DNA of 49,368 nucleotides from Thermocrinis sp. (GTDB taxonomy: Bacteria; Aquificota; Aquificia; Aquificales; Aquificaceae). Of this stretch, positions 24,463 through 33,124 are shown in pieces. The stretch is from the NCBI GenBank assembly GCA_020833645.1, contig JAJHRQ010000007.1:1-49368 (forward strand), written 5' to 3'. The position numbers were made by a program, and so were the translations under genes. Each line of letters starts with the position of its first letter. Position 1 is the stretch's first letter. The notes below the pieces were generated by a model, which was given only the letters and a program-made list of their open reading frames with translations, was not told the origin of the DNA and ran no database searches.

Positions 24463-25821
24463 ATGTTCAGGGAAAAGATAAAAAACTTTCACTTTGTGGG
24501 TATTGGTGGGATAGGTATGAGCGGTATCGCGCAGGTGCTTTTGCAGATGGGCTACAGGGTCTCTGGCTCGGACCTAAGGGAGAACAAAAACACGGAACTT
24601 TTGAGGAGTATGGGGGCAAAGGTGTTTATAGGACATAGGGAGGAAAACTTGGGGGATGCGCAGGTGGTGGTTTATTCTTCGGCGGTTTCTATGGACAACC
24701 CCGAGATTAAAGGGGCAAAGGAGAGGGGCATTCCTGTGATCCCCCGTGGGGAGATGTTGGCGGAGCTCTTTCGCCTGAGGGAGGGTATAGCGGTCTGTGG
24801 ATCTCATGGAAAAACCACAACCACGTCAATGATAGCCCATGTAATGCACGAGGCAGGCTACGACCCAACGGTTATAGTGGGTGGTATTCTAAAAAGGTTT
24901 GGTAGCAACGCAAAGCTCGGAAAGGATAACCTTATTGTCTCTGAGGCGGATGAAAGCGACGGTTCCTTTTTAAAACTGCATCCAACGGTTGCGGTGATCA
25001 CCAACATAGACAAGGAGCATTTGGGCTTTTACAAGGACTTGGAGGATATAAAAAATGCCTTTTTGGAGTTTGCCAACAGCGTGCCCTTCTATGGCTTTTC
25101 CGTTATAAACTTGGATGACCAAAATAGCAGAGAGATCCTGCCGAAGATCTCAAGGAGGGTAATTACCTACGGCGTTGAGGGACCTGCACAGGTTAAGGCT
25201 GTTGGGCTGACCTTGAAAAACGGACATTATACCTTTGAGGTGCTACACAAGGATAAACCTTCGGGCAGGGTAATGCTCGGAGTTCCGGGCAGGCATAATG
25301 TTTATAATGCCTTAGCTTGCATAAGCGTATGCTTGGAGATGGATATTCCACCGAAGGTGATTTTTGAGGCACTGGAGGGCTTTAAAAATGCGGAGAGAAG
25401 GTTGGAGCTGAAGGGTGAAATAAAGGGTTGTTTGGTCTATGACGATTACGGACACCATCCTACGGAGATAAAGGCTGTGCTGAATAGCCTGAGGGAGCTT
25501 TATCCTCAAAAGGAAATAGTCCTTGTCTTTCAACCACACAGATACTCAAGGACCTACTATCTCTTTGATGAGTTTGTGGAGGTTTTAAAATCCGCAGACC
25601 TTTGCATCCTAACGGACATATACTCCGCCGGAGAGGAGAACCTTTGGGGCGTAAGGGCGGAGGACTTGGCTCAGAAAAGCGGGGCTGTTTATTTGCCCAC
25701 CAAGGAGGAGGTGTTTTCCTATCTGGAGGAGAACTTAAGGGACTGTGTGCTGGTCTTTATGGGAGCGGGAAGCATTGGCAAATGGGCGGAGGAATTTTTG
25801 AATGAAAGGGTTGTCGGGTAA
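24463..25821 (+). CDS. murC: UDP-N-acetylmuramate--L-alanine ligase
   Basis: Adds L-Ala to UDP-MurNAc, the first peptide step of peptidoglycan synthesis. The 452-residue protein has the N-terminal Rossmann block HFVGIGGIGMSGIAQVL, the ATP loop CGSHGKTTTTSMIAHV (about residues 109-124), EADESDGSF and the C-terminal FQPHRYSRT. It is full length. It overlaps recJ by 20 bp, and recJ overlaps gpsA by 14 bp. No other mur genes adjoin, so this is not a dcw cluster. Confidence 0.96.
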   Translation: MFREKIKNFHFVGIGGIGMSGIAQVLLQMGYRVSGSDLRENKNTELLRSMGAKVFIGHREENLGDAQVVVYSSAVSMDNPEIKGAKERGIPVIPRGEMLAELFRLREGIAVCGSHGKTTTTSMIAHVMHEAGYDPTVIVGGILKRFGSNAKLGKDNLIVSEADESDGSFLKLHPTVAVITNIDKEHLGFYKDLEDIKNAFLEFANSVPFYGFSVINLDDQNSREILPKISRRVITYGVEGPAQVKAVGLTLKNGHYTFEVLHKDKPSGRVMLGVPGRHNVYNALACISVCLEMDIPPKVIFEALEGFKNAERRLELKGEIKGCLVYDDYGHHPTEIKAVLNSLRELYPQKEIVLVFQPHRYSRTYYLFDEFVEVLKSADLCILTDIYSAGEENLWGVRAEDLAQKSGAVYLPTKEEVFSYLEENLRDCVLVFMGAGSIGKWAEEFLNERVVG

Positions 25822-27433
25822 AGAGTGGGTTCTTTTAAGTGAGATAATAAAGCCAGAGGAGGATGTGGTCTCTGAACTGGGGGAGGTTGTTGCCCAGATC
25901 CTTGCCAACAGAGGGCAGGATCAGTCCATCCTGGACCTTCGGCTCAAGAGACTCCTTCCACCTCATCACATACCAAACATAGACCTGGCGGTGGAAAGAA
26001 TAAAGAAAGCGATAAATAGAAGGGAAAGGATTGTGCTCTTTGGAGATTACGACGTGGATGGGATCACTGGCACCGCACTGCTCTACAGATTTTTGAAGAA
26101 CTTTCCCATAACGGTGGTTCCACTACTTCCCAGCAGGCAGTCGGGCTACGGTCTAAACAAAAGGCTCGTTGATAAACTCTCCCACTACGCAGACCTTTTG
26201 ATAACCATAGACAACGGCACCACCGCAGTAGAGGAACTCAGAGAGTTCAAAAGGGATGCAGTGGTAATAGACCATCACAACGTGGGAGAGGAGCTCCCTC
26301 CCGCCATACTACTGAATCCAAAACTCTCTCAGGATTTACCCAAGGAACTTAAGGAGCTATCCTCCGTTGGCTTGGTCTTTTACCTTATAGCCCTTCTTAC
26401 CAGAGAGCTAAACATAGATTACGATCCAAGGCTGGACCTTTACTTGCCCGCCATAGGCACCTTGGCAGACTTTATGCCACTGAACTTAACAAACCGGATA
26501 ATAGTCTCCTACGGCATAAAGTGTTTGGAGTACGTGCAGAAGGGTCAGATAAAGGCTTACGGAATAAAAGCCCTCATGGAAAGGGTGGGACTCAACGGAA
26601 CTATAACCTCAAGGGATATAACCTTTTCTATAGTGCCAAGGTTAAACGCGCCCGGCAGGGTTTCAAGACCCTCCGTAGCCCTAAAGCTGTTCCTGACGGA
26701 GGATCCAGAAAGGGCAAGGTCCCTTGCCAACAAGATAGAGGAGATAAACCAAAGGAGAAGGCTTATAAGTGAAAAAGCATATGAGGTTGCCCTAAAGCAA
26801 GCCCTCTCTCAGAAGGACAGGAAGTTTTTAGTGATCGTTCTTGATAGTTGGGCGGCTGGTGTGGCGGGGTTGGTGGCGGGTAGGCTCTCTGCGGAGTTTC
26901 AAAAGCCCACTGCGGTCTTTGCGGTGGGTGATCAGGCAATAGGTTCCGTAAGAAGTGCCAACGGCATAGATGTGTATTCACTGCTAAGTCAGTTTTCCCA
27001 CCTTTACCTGAAGTGGGGAGGGCACTCTTACGCCATGGGCTTGAGCATGGAAAAGGAAAAGTTAGGGCTGTTTATGGATTTGGTGGAAGAAAGCCTAAAG
27101 GATATGGAGCCCTCTTCCACGATCCTTGAGATAGATGCGCCTCTCTCTTTGGAAAGGATCACTCCCGAGCTTATAAAAAAGCTACACAGCTTGGAACCCT
27201 TTGGGGAAGGATTCCCTCCGCCCACCTTTATGTGCGAGTGCGAGATGATGCCAAAAAACTACGACGAAAACAGGCTTGAGCTTAAAACTTCCTCAGGCTT
27301 TAGCTTTATATCTTGGGACAAAGACCTAAACAGAAAACTCTTAGGCTTGCAAAGGCTGAAGGGGAAGGTGGTCTATCAAATAGACCTTACGAGACCAAAG
27401 AGACTACATCTTTTGGATTTTGCCCATGAGTAA
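25802..27433 (+). CDS. recJ: Single-stranded-DNA-specific 5'-3' exonuclease RecJ
   Basis: DHH-superfamily exonuclease acting in recombination and repair. The 543-residue protein shows the metal motifs in order: VLFGDYDVDGITGTALL, DLLITIDNGTT, VVIDHHNVGEE and GTLADFMPL, then the DHHA1 part with WAAGVAGLVAGRLS and KWGGHSYAMGLSM, and a C-terminal OB-like domain (LEPFGEGFPPPTFM). Length is normal for the bacterial core form. Embedded in the murC-recJ-gpsA overlap chain. Confidence 0.95.
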   Translation: MKGLSGKEWVLLSEIIKPEEDVVSELGEVVAQILANRGQDQSILDLRLKRLLPPHHIPNIDLAVERIKKAINRRERIVLFGDYDVDGITGTALLYRFLKNFPITVVPLLPSRQSGYGLNKRLVDKLSHYADLLITIDNGTTAVEELREFKRDAVVIDHHNVGEELPPAILLNPKLSQDLPKELKELSSVGLVFYLIALLTRELNIDYDPRLDLYLPAIGTLADFMPLNLTNRIIVSYGIKCLEYVQKGQIKAYGIKALMERVGLNGTITSRDITFSIVPRLNAPGRVSRPSVALKLFLTEDPERARSLANKIEEINQRRRLISEKAYEVALKQALSQKDRKFLVIVLDSWAAGVAGLVAGRLSAEFQKPTAVFAVGDQAIGSVRSANGIDVYSLLSQFSHLYLKWGGHSYAMGLSMEKEKLGLFMDLVEESLKDMEPSSTILEIDAPLSLERITPELIKKLHSLEPFGEGFPPPTFMCECEMMPKNYDENRLELKTSSGFSFISWDKDLNRKLLGLQRLKGKVVYQIDLTRPKRLHLLDFAHE

Positions 27434-28409
27434 GGTTGCCATCTTGGGAGCGGGAAGGTGGGGCACCGCCCTGGGGCTCGTTCTATCTCGGAAGGGCAAT
27501 GAGGTTATGCTCTTTGACAAAAATCCTTCCGTGGTGGAAGCCCTCAAAGAAGGAAGGGACCCTTATTGGGGTATAGGCTTTGAAAAGAAGCCCTTGGCTA
27601 CCACCCACTTGGAGGAAGCCTTAGACTTTTCCCAGTACATACTTATAGCCTTGCCTGTGCAGGTCATAAGAAAGGTGCTTGAAGGGAAAAGCATAAAGGG
27701 AAAAATCTTTATATCTGCGTCAAAAGGTTTGGAGGTGGGCACCAACAAAAGGGTCTCTGAGGTTTTAAAGGAGCTTTTCCCAGACTGTAAAGTTCTTGCC
27801 CTCTCTGGTCCCTCCTTTGCGGAGGAAACTGCAAAGGGACTTCCCTGTGCGGTGGTGTTGGCGGGGGAGGATGTGGCACTTTTGAGGGAAGTGAGGCAAC
27901 TCTTTTCCTCGGAGCCCTTTAGGGTTTATCTCTCGGAGGACATAGTGGGTGTGGAGCTTGGGGGAGCGTTAAAGAATGTGATCGCCATAGCCTGCGGTAT
28001 CTCCGACGGGCTTGGCTTTGGAGACAACGCAAGGGCTGGTCTTATCACCCGGGGGCTTGTGGAGATGGTTAGGTTGGGCACCGCTTTGGGTGGAAAAGTG
28101 CAAACTTTTTACGGACTTTCTGGCTTGGGAGACTTGGTTTTGACTTCCACCTCCTCCAAGTCAAGAAACAGAACCTTTGGCTTTTTGCTGGGGCAAGGGC
28201 TCAGCCTTGAACAGGCACAGGAAAAAATAGGGCAGGTGGTGGAGGGCAAAGAGACGGTAAAGGCGGTAAAGGAGCTTTCAGAGAAGCTCAACTTATACGC
28301 ACCTATCTCTTGGGCGGTTTATCGTGTGGTGGTGGAGGGGGAGGAACCTCTGAAGGTAGCCCGGGAGCTTCTTTTGAGACCTCCTCAGAATGACTTTGAG
28401 GGTCTATGA
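27420..28409 (+). CDS. gpsA: Glycerol-3-phosphate dehydrogenase [NAD(P)+]
   Basis: Makes sn-glycerol-3-phosphate for phospholipids from dihydroxyacetone phosphate. The 329-residue protein has AILGAGRWGTALGLVLSRKG, the ASKGLEVG and SGPSFAEETAKG blocks, the catalytic segment GALKNVIAIACGISDGLGFGDNARAGLITRG (key Lys and Asn in its first half) and GLSGLGDLVLT. It overlaps recJ by 14 bp. Its last 107 bp are overlapped by an antisense zinc-ribbon gene; the gpsA reading there (VYRVVVEGEEPLKVARELL) is family-like, so both frames seem used. Confidence 0.95.
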   Translation: MPMSKVAILGAGRWGTALGLVLSRKGNEVMLFDKNPSVVEALKEGRDPYWGIGFEKKPLATTHLEEALDFSQYILIALPVQVIRKVLEGKSIKGKIFISASKGLEVGTNKRVSEVLKELFPDCKVLALSGPSFAEETAKGLPCAVVLAGEDVALLREVRQLFSSEPFRVYLSEDIVGVELGGALKNVIAIACGISDGLGFGDNARAGLITRGLVEMVRLGTALGGKVQTFYGLSGLGDLVLTSTSSKSRNRTFGFLLGQGLSLEQAQEKIGQVVEGKETVKAVKELSEKLNLYAPISWAVYRVVVEGEEPLKVARELLLRPPQNDFEGL

Positions 28410-28515
28410 GTTCTCCCGGGTAGAAGTATTCATTACACTCGGGGCACAAGAAAATGCCACCACCACAGCACTCAATAACCTCTAAAAGCCTTCCGCACTT
28501 GGGACAGGTTTCCAT
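28303..28515 (-). CDS. Small zinc-ribbon protein, antisense to the gpsA 3' end
   Basis: A 70-residue protein. The N-terminal half is a convincing zinc ribbon with two CxxC knuckles (METCPKCGRLLEV and GIFLCPECNEYFYPGELID), plus an extra CC pair between them. This half lies mostly outside gpsA, while the Pro-rich C-terminal half (SEVPPPPPPHDKPPKR) lies within the gpsA 3' end in antisense. Function unknown; small ribbons like this often bind nucleic acid or act as metal chaperones. The start is 20 bp from the divergent oxidoreductase gene. Confidence 0.65.
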   Translation of the reverse strand: METCPKCGRLLEVIECCGGGIFLCPECNEYFYPGELIDPQSHSEEVSKEAPGLPSEVPPPPPPHDKPPKR

Positions 28516-28535
28516 CTTTTAAAATTTATCCTTCC

Positions 28536-29129
28536 ATGAAGAAAAGAATCGTTAGCGATATAAACCTTAGGGAAGACCGGCTACCGCCTGGGCAGAGGTG
28601 GATCTCCGCACCCATAGTCTACGACATAGTGGATGATATTCCCGACTGGGATATGAGTTCGTATAGGTTCAAGGTTTGGGGTGAGGTGGAAGAGCCTTTG
28701 GAGTTAACCTACGAGGAGCTTCTTTCTCTGCCCTCAGTGGAGCTGGTGGCGGACTTTCACTGCGTTACACGGTGGAGTGTTAAGGAAATCCTATGGGAAG
28801 GCGTTCAGACCCTTGAAATCCTAAAAAGGGTAAAGCCAAAGGACAGTGCGCGCTTTGTGTTGGTGCATTGTTTAGAGGGCTACACCACCAACCTACCCTT
28901 GGAATATCTCTATGAAGAGGACACCATCTTAGCTTACAAGATGATGGGGCAAGTAATTCCCAAAAGGCATGGCTACCCTCTAAGGCTTGTGGTTCCCAAG
29001 CTCTACGCTTGGAAGAGTGCCAAGTATGTGTGGGGGCTTGAGATATTAAAGGAGGATGTTCCGGGCTTTTGGGAACAGAGGGGCTACCACATGAGAGGGG
29101 ACCCGTGGAAGGAGGAAAGGTACTGGTAA
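28536..29129 (+). CDS. Molybdopterin-dependent oxidoreductase, sulfite-oxidase fold
   Basis: The 197-residue protein is a stand-alone SUOX/MsrP (YedY)-type molybdenum-cofactor domain. The Mo-ligand cysteine is in VADFHCVTRWS (about residue 73), followed by the cofactor-contact segments HCLEGYTTNLPLEYL, GYPLRLVVPKLYAWKSAKYV and the C-terminal FWEQRGYHMRGDPW. It has no signal peptide or Tat motif, so it is probably cytoplasmic, and it lacks a heme partner. Substrate unknown. Its 3' end overlaps the 5' end of the pseudouridine synthase gene. Confidence 0.88.
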   Translation: MKKRIVSDINLREDRLPPGQRWISAPIVYDIVDDIPDWDMSSYRFKVWGEVEEPLELTYEELLSLPSVELVADFHCVTRWSVKEILWEGVQTLEILKRVKPKDSARFVLVHCLEGYTTNLPLEYLYEEDTILAYKMMGQVIPKRHGYPLRLVVPKLYAWKSAKYVWGLEILKEDVPGFWEQRGYHMRGDPWKEERYW

Positions 29130-29848
29130 GGCTGAACAAATACCTCTCTATGTGCGGTGTTGCTTCAAGGCGAAAGGCAGACCAACTGATCCTTGAAGGT
29201 AGAGTAAAGGTCAATGGACTTGTGGTAAAGGAGCTTGGCTGGAAGATTGACCTAGAAAAGGACACGGTAGAGGTGGACGGAAAGGTTGTAAAACCACAAA
29301 GGTTCATATACATTGCCCTCTACAAACCCTGCTGTTATCTTACCGCCCTCGGAAAGTCCAAGGATGGGAAGAGAACCATAGAGGAGCTACTCAAGGACGT
29401 ACCTGTAAGGGTCTATCCTGCTGGAAGGCTTGATTACAACGCGGAGGGGCTTTTGATCCTAACAAACGACGGAGAGCTGGCAAACCGTATAATGCATCCC
29501 AGGTATAAACTGCCAAAGACCTATCAGGTTTTGGTAAAGGGCAAGGTTAGCCAAAAAACTTTGGAGGAGATGAAAAAGGGGGCGGTCTTGGAGGATGGGT
29601 TTGCCAAGCCTGTGAGCGTTAGGCTTATAAGGTATGAAGGAGAAAACAGCCTTTTGGAAATTGTCTTTACAGAGGGTAGAAAGCATATAGTTAAGAGGTT
29701 TACCGCCCACTTTGGACACAAGGTTTTAAGGCTCAAACGCACCGCCATAGGTCCCATAAAACTGGGAAAGCTGAGCCCGGGTAAGTGGAGGGAGCTCTCC
29801 AAGGAAGAGGTCCATATGCTAAAGAAGGCTGTTAAAATGGTTAAATAG
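29105..29848 (+). CDS. rluB: RluB/RsuA-family pseudouridine synthase
   Basis: Isomerises a uridine in ribosomal RNA. An N-terminal S4 RNA-binding domain (RLNKYLSMCGVASRRKADQL) is followed by the catalytic domain with YPAGRLDYNAEGLLILTNDG (catalytic Asp in GRLD). EGRKHIVKRFTAHFGHKV matches the conserved C-terminal motif. The start is uncertain: the frame opens at 29069 with TTG, but GTG at 29105 has AGAGGGG upstream and gives a normal N-terminus of about 247 residues. It overlaps the oxidoreductase gene by 25 bp. RluB is favoured over RluE or RsuA only by size. Confidence 0.88.
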   Translation: MEGGKVLVRLNKYLSMCGVASRRKADQLILEGRVKVNGLVVKELGWKIDLEKDTVEVDGKVVKPQRFIYIALYKPCCYLTALGKSKDGKRTIEELLKDVPVRVYPAGRLDYNAEGLLILTNDGELANRIMHPRYKLPKTYQVLVKGKVSQKTLEEMKKGAVLEDGFAKPVSVRLIRYEGENSLLEIVFTEGRKHIVKRFTAHFGHKVLRLKRTAIGPIKLGKLSPGKWRELSKEEVHMLKKAVKMVK

Positions 29849-29850
29849 CC

Positions 29851-30225
29851 ATGGAAGAGTTTTTAAAGATCCTCTTCTTTGCGGTTGCCTTTATAGTTTT
29901 GCTAAGGCTCGGGCTAAAGCTCTATGTTTTGAACAAGGCTAAGGCTATGAAAGGAACAGAGGTAAATCTAATAAAGGACGGAGTTCTTTACTTTTACTCC
30001 CAAAGATGTGGTGCCTGCAAGGCTATGGAGCCTCAGGTGGAAAAGCTGAGCCAAGAGTTGGAGGTCAAAAAAATTGATGTTTTCTCGGAGGAGGGACAAA
30101 AGATTGCCAAGAGCTTGGGTGTGATGGCTACGCCCACCACTGTGGTGGTAAAGGACGGAAAGGTTCAAAAGACCTTTGTGGGTATTGTCAGTGCAGACAG
30201 AATTTTGCAAGAGTTCAAGCCCTAA
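29851..30225 (+). CDS. Membrane-anchored thioredoxin-like protein
   Basis: A 124-residue protein with an N-terminal membrane anchor (about 5-28, FLKILFFAVAFIVLLRLGLKLYVL) and a thioredoxin fold with the active site YSQRCGACKAMEP (CGAC, about residues 54-57) and the cis-Pro loop MATPTTVVVKDGK. The orientation of the anchor is not certain, so it may act on either side of the membrane; the downstream role is thiol-disulfide exchange. It starts 2 bp after rluB and overlaps the convergent spoT pseudogene by 11 bp. Confidence 0.88.
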   Translation: MEEFLKILFFAVAFIVLLRLGLKLYVLNKAKAMKGTEVNLIKDGVLYFYSQRCGACKAMEPQVEKLSQELEVKKIDVFSEEGQKIAKSLGVMATPTTVVVKDGKVQKTFVGIVSADRILQEFKP

Positions 30226-32318
30226 CCACCCTGCTTACCTTTTCCACCCCTTCCAACTCCCTCAGGGCTTGGAGAACCCTCTTTAAGTGTTCTGCGTTGC
30301 TGAGCTCTAACGTAAATTCCATCACCGCCTCTCCGGTCTTTAGGCTTTTGGTGATGGCTTGGAGTATGTTGGCGCTGTGTTTGGCAAAGGTGCTGGCAAC
30401 CTCACCCAAAATACCCACCCGGTCCTTTGCCCATACGCGCACGATGGCAGGATATTTACCCTGTGCATTCTCCCAATCCACATGGACCACCCTTTCGGGA
30501 AAGTGTTTTAGAAAATGCTCCAAGTTGGGACAGCCCTTCAGGTGAATGATCAATCCCTTACCCTTGGCAACCACGCCCAAAACCTCATCTCCCGGCAGTG
30601 GGTTGCAACACTTTGCCAACTGATAGGCGACGTTTTCTATGTCCTCCATCCGCACCCGCACCTGAGGGCTCTGGTCCTTTTCTTTGACCTCCGGTTTTTT
30701 TACACCAAAAAGCTGATAGATCCTTTCCTTCGTTAGCCTTTTGCTTCCCACCAAAAGATAAACATCCTCGTCCTTTTCAATACCCTCCTGCTTTTTTATC
30801 TTTTCCAAAGGCTCCTGCCTGTCTATGTTCAGCTTTTTTGCTAAGTTCTCTAAAAGCTCTACCCTCCTGAATTTGCCTTTCCCTTTCTAACTCCTTGAGG
30901 TAAGCCTTTATCTTACTCTTTGCCTTTGAGGTAACCACGAACTTTAGCCACTCTGGGTTTGGCTTTTTGTTAGGGTTTGTTATGATCTCCACCTGGTCTC
31001 CGTTTTGAAGCCTGTAATCCAATGGGACGATCCTGCCGTTTACCTTGGCACCCGCACAGTGATTGCCTATGTCTGTGTGAATGTGATAGGCAAAATCCAC
31101 CGGTGTGGCACCCTTTGGAAGGACCAAAAGGTCTCCCTTTGGAGTAAAGACAAAGACCTCCTCCGAGAAAAGCTCAAGCTTTATGTTCTCAAGGACCTCT
31201 TGGGCGTCTTTGCTACCCTTTAGGCTCTCCACCAGTTCCTTTAGCCAACCGTAAATGCTGTTGTCCTTTAGATTAACAGATTCCTTGTAAGCCCAATGCG
31301 CCGCAATGCCCTTTTCTGCCCTCTCGTGCATCTCCCAAGTTCTTATTTGAACCTCCACCACCCTTCCCTTGGGACCGATCACCGCAGTATGCAAAGACTG
31401 ATAGAGGTTTGGCTTTGGTAGAGATATGTAATCATCAAACTTTCCCGGCACTGGCGTAAAAGTGTTTTGAATGATCCCAAGCACCAAATAGCACTCCTCC
31501 ACCGTATTGACTATGACCGTAACTCCCAGAATATCGTGCACATCCTCCAAGCTTATACCCTTTCTTATGGTTTTCTGCCATATGCCAAAGAGATGCTTGG
31601 GTCTGTAGGTGATCTCCGCCTGAATGTTAGCCCTCTTTAGGGCTTCCTTTAGCTTGGGTATGAAGTGCCTTTTGAGGTATTCCTCCAGCTTGGCACGTCT
31701 CTCTCTAACAAACTCCTTTACCCTCTCATACTCCTTTGGGTAAAGATGCATAAAGCAAAGGTCCTCAAGCTCCGTCTTTATTTGCCAAACTCCCAGCCTG
31801 TTTGCCAACGGAACGTATATCTCTCTAAGGTCTCCTTGGCTATCCTTATTCTCTTTTCTTTTGGAAGATGCTCAAGGGTGCGCATATTATGAAGCCTATC
31901 CGCCAGCTTTACCAAACAGAACCCTTATATCCTTGGCAGTAGCCAAGAATAGCTTTCTGTAGTTCTCCGCCTTTTCCGAACTAACATCCTTTATTTTGTA
32001 TTTGCTTATCTTGGTAACACCCTCCACTATGTTTGCCACCGTCTCACCAAAGCGTTCCTTTAACTCTTGGTAGGTGGTATTTGTATCCTCCAAAACATCG
32101 TGGAGCAATGCGGAGATGATAGCTTCCTTTTTTAGTCCCATGCTTGCGATTATTATGGCAGTTTCTATGGGATGCACCGTATAAGGCTCTCCCGACGCCC
32201 TCCTTTGCCCAGCGTGTCTTTCTTCCAAAAACTCTATCGCCCTCAGAACATCCTCTCAGTCTCCCTCCTCCACTAAAGAAAGTAGCTTTTCTACCTTTTT
32301 TGATAGAACTGTCTGCAT
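30215..32318 (-). pseudogene. spoT: relA/spoT (p)ppGpp synthetase/hydrolase gene with one nonsense and three indel lesions
   Basis: From the ATG at 32318 a full RelA/SpoT product of about 699 residues can be read once lesions are corrected. Visible parts in order: HD hydrolase domain (YTVHPIETAIIIASMG; ALLHDVLEDTN), synthetase (LYQSLHTAVIGPKG; VEVQIRTWEMHERA), TGS (VFVFTPKGDLLVLPKG), a conserved CCNPLPGD segment and ACT (VWAKDRVGILGEVAS). Lesions: TGA at 32256-32258 (codon 21); one extra base in the CC at 31912-31913; an extra CT in the (CT)3 run at 31821-31826; and a third shift near 30858-30862. The hydrolase and synthetase parts are thus in different ORFs. Whether this is real decay or base-calling error cannot be told here. 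No other RelA/SpoT copy is in the window. Confidence 0.85.
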
Positions 32319-32400
32319 AGTTAAAAATTTAAGCCTTTTTCTTTTAACTCTAAACTTTTAGCTCCACACGGTGCATTAGCAAAAATAGGAGTGCCAGTTG

Positions 32401-32964
32401 CTATCCCACACGGTGGGCTTGGAACTCCCGGACGAGTTTGTGGAAAAGCTAAAAATCGTCGTCACTATCCCACACGGTGGGCTTAGAACGAATACGCAAT
32501 TGCAGATCGCAACCCTAAAGCAATGTCACCATCCCACGCAGTGGGCTTGGAACGAAGTAGCACAGATCTCACGCCTCAGCAAACGCACGTCACTATCCCA
32601 CACAGTGGGCTTAAAACAGAAACTTGGAAGTGGTGCTTGGAGATTACTACTTTATGCCATTTCTCCATCCCACGCGGTGGGCTTAGAACCCTGCACTCTA
32701 CGATTGAATACAGACAAGTGGATGAAGAATCTCCATCCCACACAGTGGGCTTAGAACCCAGAAATATGGTTTTACCTTCAATACCACAGACACTTGTCAC
32801 CATCCCACGCAGCGGGCTCGGAAAATGTGTGTAATCGCTTATAAGCCTAAAGGTGTCGTCCTCACATCACCATCCCACACGGTGGTCTCAGAACAGAGCT
32901 TTATGGACTTGGAAAAGATTTTATGAGTATGTTTTGTCGCCATCCCACACAGTAGGCTTAGAAC
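32401..32964 (+). CRISPR. Degenerate CRISPR array, nine repeats, no adjacent cas genes
   Basis: Nine 25-bp repeats start at 32401, 32465, 32529, 32593, 32665, 32733, 32800, 32870 and 32940. The consensus is CYATCCCACRCRGTGGG followed by CTTRGAAC, with a CCCAC/GTGGG stem. Spacers are unique: 39, 39, 39, 47, 43, 42, 45 and 45 bp. A weaker extension (GTCA) precedes six repeats, so the true unit may be about 29-30 bp. Differences between repeats are mostly transitions in the loop; the last three repeats (32800, 32870, 32940) also break the stem. The GAAC end suggests transcription left to right, with the leader at 32319-32400. A half-matching element (CTTTTAGCTCCACACGGTGC) lies at 32355-32374. 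No cas1, cas2 or interference gene is recognisable in the window. Confidence 0.8.
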
Positions 32965-33124
32965 ACTGCCTCCCAAAAAAGCTTGAAAATCAAAGTTTCA
33001 ACCCTCTCAAAATTGAAACAGCCCACCGAGAGGGCACACTAACCCATATTCAGTTGCCAAGTTGACAAGGGTCCCAAGTGGAACCCTCAAACTACCTTAC
33101 CTACATTATACCTTATACCAAACC
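32965..33124. other. Intergenic stretch with overlapping inverted repeats
   Basis: Between the array and hslV there is no credible gene. It holds two interlocked inverted repeats: GTTTCAA/TTGAAAC around 32994-33018, and CCCTCTC/GAGAGGG around 33002-33034, so only one stem can form at a time. A third hairpin (AGGGTCCC/GGAACCCT, about 33068-33087) lies downstream of hslV on the minus strand and could end that transcript, though no T-run follows. Confidence 0.45.

Noticed and set aside
28780-29313. 177-residue minus-strand ORF
   Set aside because: Antisense to the molybdopterin oxidoreductase and rluB genes, Ser/Pro-rich as expected for a shadow frame.
32256-32258. Selenocysteine at the spoT TGA
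   Set aside because: No redox site is known at this place in RelA/SpoT proteins, and the gene also has three frameshifts.
32398-33065. Plus-strand ORFs of 118, 103 and 70 residues with repeated HTVGL
   Set aside because: They are translations of the CRISPR-like repeats and spacers in several frames, with no start context and no domain.
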